DNA of 64,000 nt from Megalopta genalis (Eukaryota > Arthropoda > Insecta > Hymenoptera > Halictidae): NCBI RefSeq assembly GCF_051020955.1, contig NC_135022.1, forward strand, positions 12,326,966-12,390,965, given 5' to 3'. This document shows, piece after piece, positions 1-12,073 of this stretch (its first letter is position 1; every line of letters starts with the position of its first letter). Below the pieces are notes generated by a model, which worked only from the letters and a program-made list of their open reading frames with translations, was not told the origin of the DNA and made no database searches. A program made the translations under genes and the position numbers.

Positions 1-280
1 ACCTTAACGACTAAGTATCATCAACGGAACAATAGAATTTCATTTCGATTTCAGTGGAACGAATGACAACCATTGCTTATGGCCAACGCGATTGTATAGA
101 CCGTAAATCGCGGTCTATCGCAAATCGTTATTGCGTCTGTTTTGATTCGTTTTGTAATTCTGCTTTCATTTCTTCCGTCCGCACTATCCGCTAAAAAGGT
201 TATGCTTATTGCTGAATAATCCTCCGTTTTATTTTATGGAAGTATAAGCATATCTTAGTATATCTATATGTATGGTTATA

Positions 281-495
281 CAGTAATTTCTCCCTAATTC
301 GCGGTCAGATTGCGCACAAAAATGGACAATTGGAGGAGAGGAGATACGATTATTCGAGACTTGCGCCCCGTTTTCATAGTTGTTGACGACTGGTAATTAT
401 AAAAACGAGCCACGAGGTTTAAATAATAGTATCTCCTCTTCTCAAATTGTCCATTTTTGTTTGCAAGCTGAGGGACAATTCCAGAGAATTTACTG
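281..495. mobile_element. Hairpin MITE, CAGT-type ends, copy A
   Basis: The element begins CAGTAATTTCTCCC and ends with the inverse (GAATTTACTG), and TA flanks both sides. The two halves are inverted copies: GGAGATACGATTATTCGAG on the left pairs with the AATAGTATCTCC stretch on the right, and GACAATT appears near both outer ends. CAGT termini at a TA target are known for Tc1/mariner-superfamily elements. There is no coding capacity, so it is non-autonomous. Five more copies are in the window. Confidence 0.8.
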
Positions 496-941
496 TAAAA
501 TGAGAATGGTCCCTATTAATTCTGAGACGCACGAATAATAGAAATAATAATTATCTCAATAATAAATAATAATAATAAAAATAATAATTAAATCTTAATA
601 ATTAATCTGAATAATTTCTCCCTAATTCGCGCTCTCTCAGATTGCGTACAAAAATGGACAATTTGGGGAGAGGAGACACGATTATTCGAGACTTGCGCCC
701 CGTTTTCATAGTTGTTGACGACTGGTAATTATAAAAACGAGCCACGAGGTTTAAATAATAGTATCTCCTCTTCTCAAATTGTCCATTATTGTTTAAAAGC
801 TAAAGAACAATTCCAGAGAATTTACTGTAAAATGAGAATGGTCCGCAATAATCCTAAGACACACGAGCAACAGAAATAATAATTACAACAAATAAATAAC
901 AACAATAAAAATAGTAACTAAATCTTAATAATTAATCCGAA
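284..941. repeat. 328-bp tandem duplication carrying a hairpin MITE
   Basis: Two units of about 328 bp start at 284 and 612, and the beginning of a third (TAATTTC) is seen at 942. Each unit holds one hairpin MITE followed by the same AT-rich tail (AATGAGAATGGTCC, then AAATCTTAATAATTAATC). The tails differ by scattered substitutions and small indels, so the duplication is not recent. Confidence 0.75.
609..827. mobile_element. Hairpin MITE, CAGT-type ends, copy B
   Basis: This copy is closely similar to copy A along its whole length, including the arms around GGAGA.ACGATTATTCGAG and the right end GAATTTACTG followed by TA. The left terminus is degraded (GAATAATTTCTCCC instead of CAGTAATTTCTCCC). 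It lies inside the second unit of a tandem duplication, so it probably arose by duplication of copy A rather than by its own insertion. Confidence 0.75.
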
Positions 942-3900
942 TAATTTCAACCAGTTGCAAATAATATCAGATCGCATTTGAATTCTCTGACCGCGTTTAC
1001 TGTTCCGTCAACTCATTTTTGTCAGAAACGCATAAAATCCGCGGTGAACACATACACAAGTATTACTCCAGCTGTCGACCACAATCGCAAGATTTGATCT
1101 CTGCAACAAAGGATTTCTTACCCGCGTACACACACACCCGAACAAACGAAATAAATATTTAGCGGACCGGGTTCGAAATCCTCATCTAATTTTCTGGGAT
1201 GTTTCGGACATCGGCTCGGCGACCAGTGCGAACAGAACGATCCGTCCCGAAAGGGTAACGAAATGTACCACCGGCACACACGGGTCGTTGGTCAGGTTTA
1301 AAGTCTCCTCAGGGAGGCTTCCGAGGCGCGGGTGTGCGAAGTGTATCAGCGACGTCGCGGAATTATTCATCGCGGAGCGAGGCGACGCGAAGGAGCGTGT
1401 AATTGCAGAAGGGACGGTAGGAAGGAAGGAAGGACGGAACGTAGGCACCGTGGAAGGTAGAAAGAACGCAGTCGCCGAGCCGGCCGGCTCCCGGAGGAGT
1501 CGTCCGACGACGCGAATGGAAACCCCACGTGCCGCGGCGCAACGCGACTGAACGCGGTGCAACGCGGCGCATCGCGCGCGGCGCCGTGCACGGAATCTCA
1601 ATCGGGCAACTTTTGCGGGAACGACGCCTGTGGCTGGCTCGTTGCGAATGCGCCGTACGATCGGCCAAGCCGAGGCGTGCGTAATGTAAGCGATCCCTCG
1701 GATTTCGCGGACCATGAATCGTCCGTTTCGATCGCGGACTCGTCTCTCCCTCGTTCGGCCGCGGACCTCCCTGATAGAGGGATCCTCTCCGCGGCTCGCA
1801 GCCGCGCTATTTGCCCCGTGGAATGCCGCGGATTAGCCTACGGTGCGCCCACGAGCGAAACAAATCGACCGTCCGCCCGTGTGGCCTCTGTCTTCGAATT
1901 GTCCGGGCTGGGCGTGGCTTCGTTGCTCTTTTGCCTTCTACGAAGGTCCGGTGGAGCGGAGCTGCGCAGCGAACGATCGTTTCGTGATCACTTTTGTGAT
2001 CGATCGCGAAAAGTAATCACCGTGTAGATAATCGTAATTTTTGACCTTTCGAGCTCTGAATACTCCTCTGGCCGAAACGGTTCGCAGGGACGAGCGCGGC
2101 TATCGCTGACCATCGCTGGGGGCGGAACACTTTTTTGCCACACTGAAGCGACTATTCGAGGCGCGAACAGTAATCAATTATAGCGATTCGTTTGCAGAAG
2201 GGTAAATAATTAATCTTCCGATTCGATGTCTGATGACAGTGATTCACTATATTCTGTTTCACTGTCGTACCTTGTGAAATTTTCCTCAAGATTTGACATT
2301 TTGTAGGGCGTCACTATTGGAAATGGGTAGATAAATAAAAGTAAAACGCAGTGAATTAAACTTATCCCTTTTAGTTTATTAATTTGATGTACGAGGAAGG
2401 ACCGTCTTTACTCTCCTGATTGCTCCAGGAGTCTGAAGACTATTCGCAAAGACGAAACCAAAAACGTCACCTAAAGACAAAGAGCACTCTGTTCTATATA
2501 CGTATGAAATCATTGTTTATCTAATGGTACTCTGGCGAGACTCTCGGCGTCGATTCGTTTTTGTAACTTATATGCTAGAAGGAAAAACTTCTGAGTATTC
2601 AAAAGAGAGAAAATAATCCAATAGTCACGAATAAAAAAAGAAAAAATAATCGAACAAGTTATAGTCCGCGCTACCGTTGTTGACGCGAGCGAGACCGTGA
2701 GGTTCTTACATTCGCAAGACGATACTGCTGACTGAGTCGTTTCGAGTGCTTTGAGTCGCGAAAAGGTGGCAAGTGCGGGTAATTATTTTCAGATCTAATT
2801 GGTTAGAGAGCGGGACACATGAAATGGGATTTTCGTTTCGGAAATTCCCGGGGATTTTTATGATCCTAATATTGCCCAACCGCTACCTAAGGAAGGCAAA
2901 TTACTAACGAGTGCGCCTGTTATTAATTTTACACGAAAATAATTGCATATTAATTGCGATTATTCGTTACTCGAATCGATCAGTGATCACGATCGCATTT
3001 GGTAGTCCGTGGACATTAATCGGTAGTCTGTAATCATTAATCAATAGTCTGTAATCGATAATGATATTATCTGTAATGGCAGGCAAACGAACGAATAATT
3101 TATCTTTTCTCATTATTCGCTATCGAAATAAAGGAAGTCTTCTAATGAGTTAGGAAATACTTGCGGATTATCTAAAAATTATTCAACATCATTGTTAACT
3201 ATAATAATACAAAATTAATCGGTTAGTTATAATGAAAAAAAAGGTAGTCATTACTTGATTATTATGTATATATAATAATAGGGGGGTATATATAATAATA
3301 AGGTTATATAATATAACCTTATAAAATATAATAAAACCTTAAAATATATATAATAATATAATATAAATATATATAATAATGATTATTGTGTTTATCATGA
3401 CCAACATTTTACATTTGCTTTGATTACTCAAGTTATTCACTAATCATGATTATTTGATTACTTAAATTATTATGATCACTTGAAGTATTCACTAATCATA
3501 ATTGCTTCGTTACTTCAATTATTGATTAAAATCGCGATTATTTGACTACTTAGTAATTTTAATCACGAATCAAGATTATTTTTGACACGCGAGTTTTAAA
3601 CCTGAACGGCGTACGGCGTTCGATAAAAATATCAATATGCTTAGGATCGTTCATAATTTTAATGAACAACTTTGCAAAATATTTTTGTGGTACTCCTTCG
3701 AGACGCGCGAGTTCTCCCGTAGACGCTAGTAAAACAAAAACGAAAAATAATCGCCAGAAACTAAACGGTCAAATAACAGTATTTATGCTCGGGGTCGAAA
3801 TGGACCCGAGGCCCGCAGTCCGAGCGTGAAACAGTAATTGCTTCGTGCTTCTTCTACCCGCGAATACCTCTGTAACGCTTACTCCGCGTTTATCGAACGA

Positions 3901-5178
3901 ATAAACGTATAAATACAGAAGCAAACGAATGACTGAATAAATAAATAAATAAGTGAATAAAAAGAGGAAGAACGAGAATTCGGGCGCGGCGCGCCTCCAG
4001 GGCGGATAGCGCAGGTGCTCCGGCCGGTTGATTATTTTTTCTTTCTTGACAAAATTCGATATCGACCGATCGAAGCCAAGCCGGGAACGCGACGGCCATT
4101 GCTTAATCGAATGGAAATGCAAATAGGCGACGACCCGCGACCCAGCCGACGACACTTGACCCGGCTCGTTCAACATAAATTTGCATAGGCAGCGTTATTT
4201 GCGGCCTGCTTACCGTCCACCGTGTCTACCTACCCTCGCACCAATTGTGCACCGCCGACACACAGAAATATTCCCTTCGCCCGATAACCTTAATTGTCTT
4301 AAAAAACGCATTTCTATGCCGAAATGAGATCCATGTATTCGGCTGTTGCGCGTCGCCCTTTCGGCCGGCCGCCGTGACCACTCGAATTCATTATCGAATT
4401 CATTATCGTCCACCACCGGTCCTCCATGGGAACTGGGACCGATTAAAGGCTGTTTACATTCGAGATCGTATCTCGCGTCTTCGCAATTAGAATTTTCCTT
4501 CGACCCAGTAATTTGATCATTTCCGACGAAATTAATAAATTGGCTCGCTTTATAATGTTTTCGTGTTATCATAAATGTGATCGGTAATCAATCGCGAAGA
4601 AAGTTTCATATTTTGATAGTTGGTACTTTTATTGTTTTTTAATGACCTCAAAATATCATCCGTGGCACGGCAGCGTGACGGAGCGACGGAGGTTGTCGGT
4701 CAGATTCGAAGAGAACTTTTGATAGAAATGCGATGAAACGATGAACTTTCATCCGCGTGGAAGCCGAAATGTTGCAGAATAAGGGAAAAATAGGGAGAAT
4801 GTAGAATGAGCATTTTGTAACATTGAAACTTTATGTCAAGCTTGAAGTTTATTTATTTATTTATTTATTGACTAGATACCGGAGGTATAAAATTACAAGA
4901 AAAAAAAGAATGAAAAAGATAAAAAAATATTCCAACAAAATCGTGACTTATCCAATGGATATTTTATTATCTTTATTACTCTATTATTTTATCTTATGGA
5001 TATTTTTTACGACAAGTTATACATCATTTCTCATAGATCTTGATACCTCAAATTCAAAAGTCGGTCGCAAAATCGATCTGAAACTTCAGAAGTTCAAAAA
5101 GAATCGATAATATAACATATCGATAAACATGATTTCGGACAGTGTGCCAAACGAGTTGCAAAGCTTCTCGAGGGAAAA
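942..5178. other. Intergenic DNA, no gene recognised
   Basis: GC-rich blocks occur at about 1180-2030 and 3770-4480. They have open frames on both strands, none with a recognisable domain. The rest is AT-rich. A short tandem repeat of the TAGTCTGTAATCATTAATC type lies at about 3001-3070, TATA-rich DNA at 3260-3380, and a TTTA run at 4848-4870. Confidence 0.6.
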
Positions 5179-5180
5179 TA

Positions 5181-5269
5181 TTGCGTTGGCAACTAAGTAA
5201 TTGCCGATTTCACAGTTATAGATGTCTCTCACTCCCATTTTTATGGTATCCGTAAATGTTATATTATAA

Positions 5270-5310
<41 letters not shown>

Positions 5311-5458
5311 ATCATATATATAATATATAATACATAATCCGTCAAAATTGAAAGCCGTAGGTGCCAAATATTGCGTTGGCAACTAAGTAATTGCCGATTT
5401 CAGTTATAGATGTCTCTCACTCCCATTTTTATGGTATCCGTAAATGTTATATTATAAA

Positions 5459-5491
<33 letters not shown>

Positions 5492-5532
5492 ATATATAAT
5501 CCGTCAAAATTGAAAGCCGTAGGTGCCAAATA
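5181..5532 (+). repeat. Two tandem mariner left-end units
   Basis: The units are 5181-5368 and 5371-5530, each followed by TA. Each starts with the 30-bp terminal inverted repeat, continues through a conserved stretch (GTTATAGATGTCTCTCACTC), then an ATT/TATA microsatellite, then ATCCGTCAAAATTGAAAG and GGTGCCAAA. The length difference (188 against 160 bp) is mostly in the microsatellite. The core repeats the same left end at 5533. Confidence 0.85.
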
Positions 5533-5668
5533 TTGCGTTGGCAACTAAGTAATTGCCGATTTCAGTTATAGATGTCTCTCACTCTCATTTTTATGATATC
5601 CGTAAATGTTATATTATAAAATTATTATTATTATTATTATGTTATTTTTTATTATCCGTGAATGTTAG

Positions 5669-6043
5669 CAACTGGACAAATTGAATGCAGCGGTCAAGGA
5701 AAAGCGACCAGAATTGGTCGATCGTAAAGGTGTCATTTTCCAGCAGGATAATGCTAGGCCGCACACGTCTTTGTCCACTCGGCAAAAATTGATGGATATT
5801 GCTTGGGAATCGATGTTACACCCACCATACAGCCCTGATCTCGCGCCATCGGATTACCACTTATTTCGATCCCCGGACAACTCCCTTCGTGGTAAAACTT
5901 TTAACGACGATGACGCTGTAAAATCTCACTTGACTCAGTTTTCGGCCGAAAAGAATCAGACTTTCTACGAGCGTGGAATTTTCAAGTTGTCAGAGAGACG
6001 GCGAAAGGTCATCGAACAAAATGGAAAATACATTACAGATTAA
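5669..6043 (+). pseudogene. Mariner transposase, C-terminal remnant, copy 1
   Basis: Mariner transposase cuts and joins DNA at element ends using a D,D34D metal-binding triad. This frame opens right after an in-frame TAG with QLDKLNAAVKEKRPEL and runs 124 residues to a TAA. Counting Q as residue 1, QQDNARPH gives the second catalytic aspartate at 27 and APSDYHLF gives the third at 62, exactly 34 residues apart. The N-terminal helix-turn-helix DNA-binding region and the first catalytic aspartate are missing; full proteins are about 345 residues. No ATG opens the frame: the nearest near-cognate codon is TTG at 5681. The junction sequence (GTGAATGTTAGCAACTGG) is shared by all four copies. It cannot encode an active enzyme. 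The open frame is intact, which suggests youth but does not prove selection. Confidence 0.9.
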
Positions 6044-6259
6044 ACTTCGTTCCAAGTAAAAAGAAATCTTTTATTTCATTGAACAAATCGGCGATTACTT
6101 AGTTGCCAACCCAATAGTAGCGTAACAAAGTGACGTAATTCTTCTTATGTCTTTATAATTTGATATCTCGACCGTTCATTTTCGCCGTAAGCGAATAAAA
6201 TCCGCGTTCTAATCACGACGTAACACCTCGAATTTTTTGGTCGGAGTTATTCAGAGTTA

Positions 6260-6299
6260 TTGGGGGAAGCCCAATAAGTTTAGTTAGTTGCCAACCCAA
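6260..6299. mobile_element. 40-bp TA-flanked remnant of mariner ends
   Basis: The segment begins TTGGGGGAAGCCCAATAAG and ends TTAGTTGCCAACCCAA, the usual mariner right end, with TA at 6258-6259 and 6300-6301. It lies 145 bp after mariner copy 1. It may be an element reduced to its two ends, or a solo right end beside an unrelated TTGGG. Confidence 0.5.
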
Positions 6300-6301
6300 T
6301 A

Positions 6302-7187
6302 GAAGATCGCTCTAGGCGTCTCTCGACGGAACGATGAGTTCGATTAAGTTCGATAAGTTCGATCGGTTTCCTCGAAGCTTCGCGAATTGTCCGCGATAGA
6401 AAGCTCGCCGATTCCGCGCCGGCGATTTGGTATGCTAAAGGCCACCGATCTGCATTTTTCGCCGGCCGGCGTACACAGTTACGCGGCGAGAAAATGCATC
6501 GCTGTTTTCCATTGCAAAGTACGCCGTCATCGCCGCGAACGAGCATAGAGCCCGATCATCATCCACCACCTCCTCCTCCTCCTCCTTCTCGGCGTGTGAA
6601 ATTTCGCGAAACTATTTCTTCCTCGGGACGACACGGCGACCTAAATATCCAAAGGCTGGTCGCTCGGTACGCGCACGTCGCGTCACACGTCGGGACTATT
6701 TAGGGAGGAACGAGGCACGGAAGAAGTTTTCCTAGCGACAGGCCGACACCGTCGATCGAGAGAAAAAGAGAAAAGGGAACGCGCAGGCCGATCGAGGCTC
6801 CTCCGGCTGCTCACGGGGTCGTAATTTTTTCCCTCCACGTGGAACACGCCGCGCAGTTCGTTTGTAGATGAGTTTAACGGACACGGGGCACGTGCTGGCA
6901 ACGTCTTCTGGCTTATCCCTCTTTCCACGGCGACTCTGGAATATACTCAGCAGCCAAACAACTGCGGCAGCTGTCCTGAACAAACTACTAGCCCTGCGCC
7001 TCGCGTACACCGTGCCACAAAAATCTTCCGGCTCCTTCGTGTTTTTTGTTTTTTTCGAACCGCCGACCATTCTTCCGCTTCTCGCCGGCCAAATCGCGCG
7101 CGAGCCAATTAACGCGCTACGCGCGCGCGGCAGAGGTGTTTAATACCTTTTTAAAAAAATTCGATTTCTTTTCGATTTTTTCAAACT
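6302..7187. other. GC-rich block, no gene recognised
   Basis: CpG-dense DNA with short overlapping open frames on both strands and a (CCT)n run near 6570. None of the frames shows a known domain or a convincing start and splice context. The last 50 bases turn AT-rich and lead into the next tandem repeat. Confidence 0.5.
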
Positions 7188-7552
7188 TTCCTCAAATCTT
7201 AACAATATGTAAAGTTTCTCAACTTTAGTCCGTAAAATAATAAATAACATGAACTTTCAATTTAATAAGACGTGTATTCATTGAAATATCAAATTTTACT
7301 CGAACTTTGACAATATAAAAAGTTTCTTAAATATTGCCCGTAATTTTATTGCCCGTACTTTTAATTTAATAAGACTTATGTTTATTAAAATCTCAAATAC
7401 TCAAATGTTAACAATATAAAAAGTTCCTTAACTTTTCTTCGTAAAACAACATATAGCATGTACTTTCAATTTAATAAGACGTATATTCATTGAACATTAA
7501 ATTTAACTCAAATGTTAACAATATGAAAAGTTTCTCAACTTTCGTCCGCAAA
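7188..7552. repeat. Minisatellite, about 105-bp unit, 3.3 copies
   Basis: The block AATTTAATAAGAC recurs at 7259, 7363 and 7468. Each time it is preceded by a stretch like AACAATATRAAAAGTTTC and CAACTTT.GTCCG. The units differ by about 10-20 percent by eye. It is AT-rich and non-coding. Confidence 0.75.
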
Positions 7553-7908
7553 TGTACATACAAAGAGCAACGCTCGTTAAATACCAAATAAATAAATAAA
7601 TAAATGAACACCGAATAAAAGGGATAACGAGATCTCTCCCACGCGTTTGCCATACGGAAATTTCTAGCGATCGAAATAATTGTTTGCCTCTCGACTCGAT
7701 TTTCAGTAAACGGTGATTTGCATAAACAGAAGAGAGACAAAGACAGCGCATAGGCGCATCGTCTCGGAGCTGCGGATAAGAGCAGCATCGGCGTCTCGCA
7801 AAGGGCCGAAGAAGAGTTTATAGAAGCGGCACAATGGCTCCATGGGAAAGATTCCATTATGGCGTCTAACGGATACACCCACGACAACCCCTTTTCTCGG
7901 TTCGACGA

Positions 7909-7988
7909 AAGAGAGAGAGAGAGCGAGAGACAGAGAGAGAGAGAGCGAGAGACAGAGAGAGAGAGCGAGAGACAGAGAGAGAGAGAGC

Positions 7989-8028
<40 letters not shown>
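7909..8028. repeat. GA microsatellite with CGAGAGACAG interruptions
   Basis: The plus strand is almost pure purine (GAGAGAGCGAGAGACAGAGA repeated). The long open frames crossing it on both strands are products of the repeat. Confidence 0.9.
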
Positions 8029-8029
<1 letters not shown>

Positions 8030-8499
8030 GACCGAGTCGATCGCGTTTCGCACGCAAGAAACTGGCCGTCAGTCATTCGCGCCGCGACCCACGGTTTGCC
8101 AGCAGTTTTTCCTTCCGTTTTTCACCTGGAGCCGATCTCCGAGAAACGTTCGTGATCCGAAACCGGCACTCCGAGCCTCGATAATTAATGCCACCGCGTG
8201 TCGCAACGCCGGGGACAATTTTCTCTCCGGGATTGGAAAGTGTCCGGGCCATTTTCCCCGCGAGTAGAAAACCACGGGCGATTTCGCGGCATATGAGCGA
8301 CGTGTCCGTCGATCGGCATCGATCTGATTTGATTTATTAATGGACACCGTTCTTTCGTAGACACAAATGAGCGAAGAATGTTGTATTAGGGTAGCGGTGA
8401 CGGTTACTGCGGGGGGTGACAAATTGCTGCGTCTTCGGTCCGTTTTCGGACGTGATTGACTTTTATCGAATAAGAGGTGTTAAATTGTTTTCGTTCGAA

Positions 8500-9285
8500 A
8501 ATAAACAAATTGAAAGAATGACAAAATACCGTATGCCTTATTCGATAAATACAAAGTTAATTGAAGAACGAACGAAATGAGGGAGTAGAAAGTTCATTCA
8601 AAAATGAACGAAATAAAAGAATGACAAAATTTAATATATTTGATTCGATAAATATATAATTTATTTAAAGATGAACAAAAAAAAGAGAATGAGAAAATGT
8701 AGTATGTCTCATTCGATAAATACGAAGTTAATTAAAAAATAGACAAAATGAAAGAATAAAAGAATTCTATGTATTCTTATTCGATAAATACGAAGTTGAT
8801 TCGAAACAAAAAAAATAAAAGAATGAAAAAATTTCATACATCTTATCCGATAAATATAAAGTTCATTAAAAAATGAACAAAATAAAAGAATGACAAAATT
8901 TAATGTCTTATTCGATAAGTATGAAGTTTATTTAAAAATGAACAAAATAAAAGAGTGAGAAAATTTAACGTCTTATTCGATAAGTATAAAGTTGATTGAA
9001 AAATGAACAAAAGAGAATGAAATATAATAATATTCGATAAATACAAAATTAATTAAAAAATGAACGAAATAAAAGAATAAAAGAATCCCACATTGTTATT
9101 CGATAAATACGAAGTTCGTTCGAAAACAAACAAAATAAAAGAGTGAAAAAATTCCATACGTCTTATCCGATAAATATAACGTTTATTCAAAAATGAACGA
9201 AATAAAATAATGACACGATTTAACATATCATTCGATAAATACAGAGTTAATTAAAAAACGAACAAAATAAAAGAACGAAAAAAGA
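8500..9285. repeat. AT-rich minisatellite, about 60-70-bp unit, 11-12 copies
   Basis: Each unit has a version of AAATGAACAAAATAAAAGAA, then GACAAAATTTAAT, then CTTATTCGATAAATACGAAG. The near-palindrome TTATTCGATAA recurs in nearly every unit. The copies are diverged in length and sequence. No coding frame runs through them. Confidence 0.75.
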
Positions 9286-10234
9286 TTGAATATATTCGAA
9301 TTTGTATTGCAAGCGTTCTATGTTTTTAATGTTGATATCGATGAAGAAACAGCACAGAGCAGTCTCGGGGTAATTTCGATTTTCCAAATACAAGGTGTCT
9401 TACGAAAGAACCGAAATTAGCGTCGCAACAACTAAATAGATGGACGATCGATCGATCGACGATCGACAGCACAATGAAACGCAAGCCGGCGCGCGGCCCG
9501 TTCCGTTTCGTTTGGGCGCGTGTTCGCGGCGTGCACGTGACCGGTACACCTGTTGCTCCCCGACGGGCGCTCGTCTGTCGAGGGGGAGATCACCCCTAGC
9601 AATGAAGGTGGGGAGACGAGACCGTTTACCCTGAACTGCGTGTAAATTCGGGCGGAACGAGGGTTGGCCCGCCCCCCTGACTATATTTAACCGCATCGAA
9701 AATGTACCAGCTAACAGCAACGGCGGCTATATGTCAAGGTTCAAATTCTCCGGGGAGCTTTTCCCTGAAAATAGTGAAAAACCCGGTGGCTGCCGGGTAT
9801 TCTCGGGTGGAACCGGAACGGGGACCACGGATCCCCGTGGATGGATGGATACGTTTATCGCGCGTTATACCGTGACTTCCCCGCGAACATCCTGCCCAGC
9901 GGTTTTCCCCGAAAGGACTGACCAGAACTATCCGGCTTCTTCCAGATAAAGCTTATCTAGCCGCGGCGTGGCACCAGCTTGTTTGCTCGCGGTGCGCTGC
10001 GGTTCTAATGGGATTCCTAGCCACGCCTCTCGCCTCTCGACGTCGGAGGCGGTCGTCGGACGTCTCCGAACAATGCGACGACTCTTCGAAATCTACTCGA
10101 TAATTGCTCCTCCGGAAAGCTTGGCTCGTCTCCAGGGGGTAGTTGTTCGGACGCAAATGAGCGACAGTCGAGACGACGAACCGTGGATCAAGATTCGAAA
10201 AGGGCAACATGATCGGAACGTTCTTAAACTGGCC
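9286..10234. other. Mostly GC-rich block, no gene recognised
   Basis: From about 9430 the DNA is CpG-rich with short open frames on both strands. Nothing in it matches a domain I recognise, and no tandem structure is visible. Confidence 0.5.
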
Positions 10235-10274
10235 ATGTGAGCCGTTTATTTTGAAAGTGGCATAAGTCACTTTG
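10235..10274 (+). repeat. Solo arm of the 29792-29945 hairpin family
   Basis: ATGTGAGCCGTTTATTTTG followed by AAAGTGGCATAAGTCAC matches one arm of the hairpin at 29792-29945 almost base for base. No second arm lies within several hundred bases. Confidence 0.7.
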
Positions 10275-10355
10275 TTTTTATATTATATTATTATTTTTTT
10301 ATTTTCGATAATATTTTCGTTTTTATATCATTATCGATATATTTAAGGGTTTGCG

Positions 10356-10852
10356 TTACCCGTAGATAAATAAACAGATAAATAAGTAGATAAATAAATC
10401 TGTAAATAGATAGATAAATGAATAAATTAATAGATAAATAAATATATAAATAGATAGATAAATAAATCTATAAATAGATAAATAAATAAATCTATAGATA
10501 GATAAATAAATAAATCTATAGATAGATAAATAAATCTATAAATAGATAGATAAATAAATAAATTAAGATAAATAAATCTATAAATAGATAGATAAATAAA
10601 TCTATAAATAGATAAATAAATAAATCTATAGATAGATAAATAAATCTATAAATAGATAGATAAATAAATCTATAGATAGATAAATAAATAAATCTATAGA
10701 TAGATAAATAAATCTATAAATAGATAGATAAATAAATCTATAAATAGATCAATAAATAAATAGATAAATAGATCAATAAATAAATAGATAAATAAATAGA
10801 TAGGAAAATAAATAAATAAATAAATAGATAAATAAATAAATAAATAGATAAG
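10356..10852. repeat. Compound tetranucleotide array (AAAT / GATA)
   Basis: About 500 bp of mixed AAAT, GATA and CTAT words, with a longer pattern such as AAATCTATAAATAGATAGAT repeated at roughly 20-40 bp. It flanks a GC-rich block on its right. Confidence 0.9.
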
Positions 10853-11640
10853 TAATTTTGTTCTCTCCTGCTTTTCGTGACTTTACAGCTGACGGGTAAC
10901 TTCCCGCACGCCTTCGATAAACAATTAAGCAATCGGTACGTCCGCCGAGCGGAAGTCGGCGCACAGATTCGAGATTGGTCTCGAGTGCGTGTCGGCCGCG
11001 ATTTATTAATCGGCGAGGCGATCGACGGTGGTTCCAGAGACAGAAAGAAAAGCTCGGGCCACGGTAATCCCGGTCGCACAGCGTCGCAGGCGATCGGTCC
11101 GGCCGATAAGCAGGCCCCGAGGAGGAGACGGGCGATCCTTGCTCCGCCGGCCGCTCGATAACGCGATGTTAACAAGCGACGGCAACATTGTCGAGCCGTG
11201 ATTATCGCGGGACCGCGTGTCTCGGAAAGATAACGGCGGACACCGGGCGCGCTGCGGTTAATTATTGCTCCCGTCCGATCGGGGAAAGTACGAAACTCGA
11301 CGTGTTAATACTCCCGGGCGGTATCTGTGCCGCGCGCTCGTTAAATCGGCTGAATGGACGACGAGCGGAAACGCGGAAAATACTATGATCCGCGGGCGGA
11401 TTAGCGGCTGGGAGACGGAGCAGCTACCGTGCTACGCGGTCCCGTCGAGATTCCAAACGAGGCTCCCATAGGGACTACCGTCGAGAGACCGAAACCACGG
11501 GAAGCGCGCAGCTTCGTTTACAAATTATCGTAACATTTTCTTCGAGCCACCGTTTTTTCTTTCGGAGCGGCGCGTAGCTACGCCGGAAAAGTTATTCGAG
11601 CGGTAATAAAATCGATGATTAACCCTTATCGGTTTAACGT
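10853..11640. other. GC-rich block, no gene recognised
   Basis: CpG-dense sequence with several 60-145-codon frames on both strands and no recognisable domain. TTAACCCTTATC near 11619 resembles the end of a TTAA-type element, but no partner end is visible. Confidence 0.5.
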
Positions 11641-11830
11641 CACTATGTAAAGAACTAGGAACGTTTCTTAATTCACTTGCTTCTATGCAATCGAGTTGTC
11701 CAAGTTAGGCATATTTGCAACCAATATCGGAAAATTGAAAATAGGCTTTCATAAACTATTTACCGAATTTGCGCATATATGAATAAATTAAAGTAGGTTG
11801 AACGAATTAAAATGAAATTAGATGAAATGA
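11640..11830 (+). repeat. Dispersed repeat, plus-strand member of an inverted pair
   Basis: ACTAGGAACGTTTCTTAATT, CACTTGCTTCTATGCAATC, GTCCAAGTTAG and the following AATTGAAAATAGG..TTTCATAAACTATTTA match the reverse complement of 15637-15822 over roughly 180 bp with many substitutions. Both copies run on into a GAATT-type pentanucleotide array on the same side, as a repeat with a simple-sequence 3' tail would. The class is unknown. Confidence 0.65.
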
Positions 11831-12070
11831 AATGAGATTAAATTGAATTAGATTGAATTGAATTGAATTGAATTAGATTAAACTGAATTGAATTGAACAG
11901 AATTGAATTTAAAATTGACTTGAACCGAATCGAATTGAACAGAATTGAATTTAAAATTGATTTGAATCGAACCGAATTGAATTGAACAGAATTTAAAATT
12001 GACTTGAATCGAATTGAATAGAATTGAATTTAAAATTGACTTGAATCGAACCGAATCGAATTGAAGAAAT
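11831..12070. repeat. GAATT-type pentanucleotide array
   Basis: TTGAA/GAATT words are repeated, with longer blocks of the form GAATTTAAAATTGACTTGAA occurring four times at about 50-60 bp. Mariner copy 2 sits directly at its right edge. Confidence 0.85.
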
Positions 12071-12073
12071 ATA

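Larger units (their letters stand above)
5181..6114 (+). mobile_element. Mariner-like element, copy 1, internally deleted, with stacked left ends
   Basis: The outer ends are inverted repeats: the left starts TTGCGTTGGCAACTAAG, and the right end read inverted starts TTGGGTTGGCAACTAAG. TA flanks both sides (5179-5180 and 6115-6116), the mariner target. The last 582 bp (5533-6114) form the core with the transposase remnant. Upstream sit two further copies of the left end at 5181 and 5371. The element lacks the N-terminal half of transposase, so it would need a transposase supplied in trans. Confidence 0.9.

Noticed and set aside
1165..1190. GGTTCGAAATCC resembling a tRNA B box
   Set aside because: It has an extra base in the box, and there is no A box or acceptor stem upstream.
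5681..6043. Reading the mariner remnant as a complete gene starting at TTG
   Set aside because: Homology starts four codons upstream at QLDK directly after a stop. The N-terminal half of the family is missing, so this is a deletion remnant and not a gene with an unusual start.
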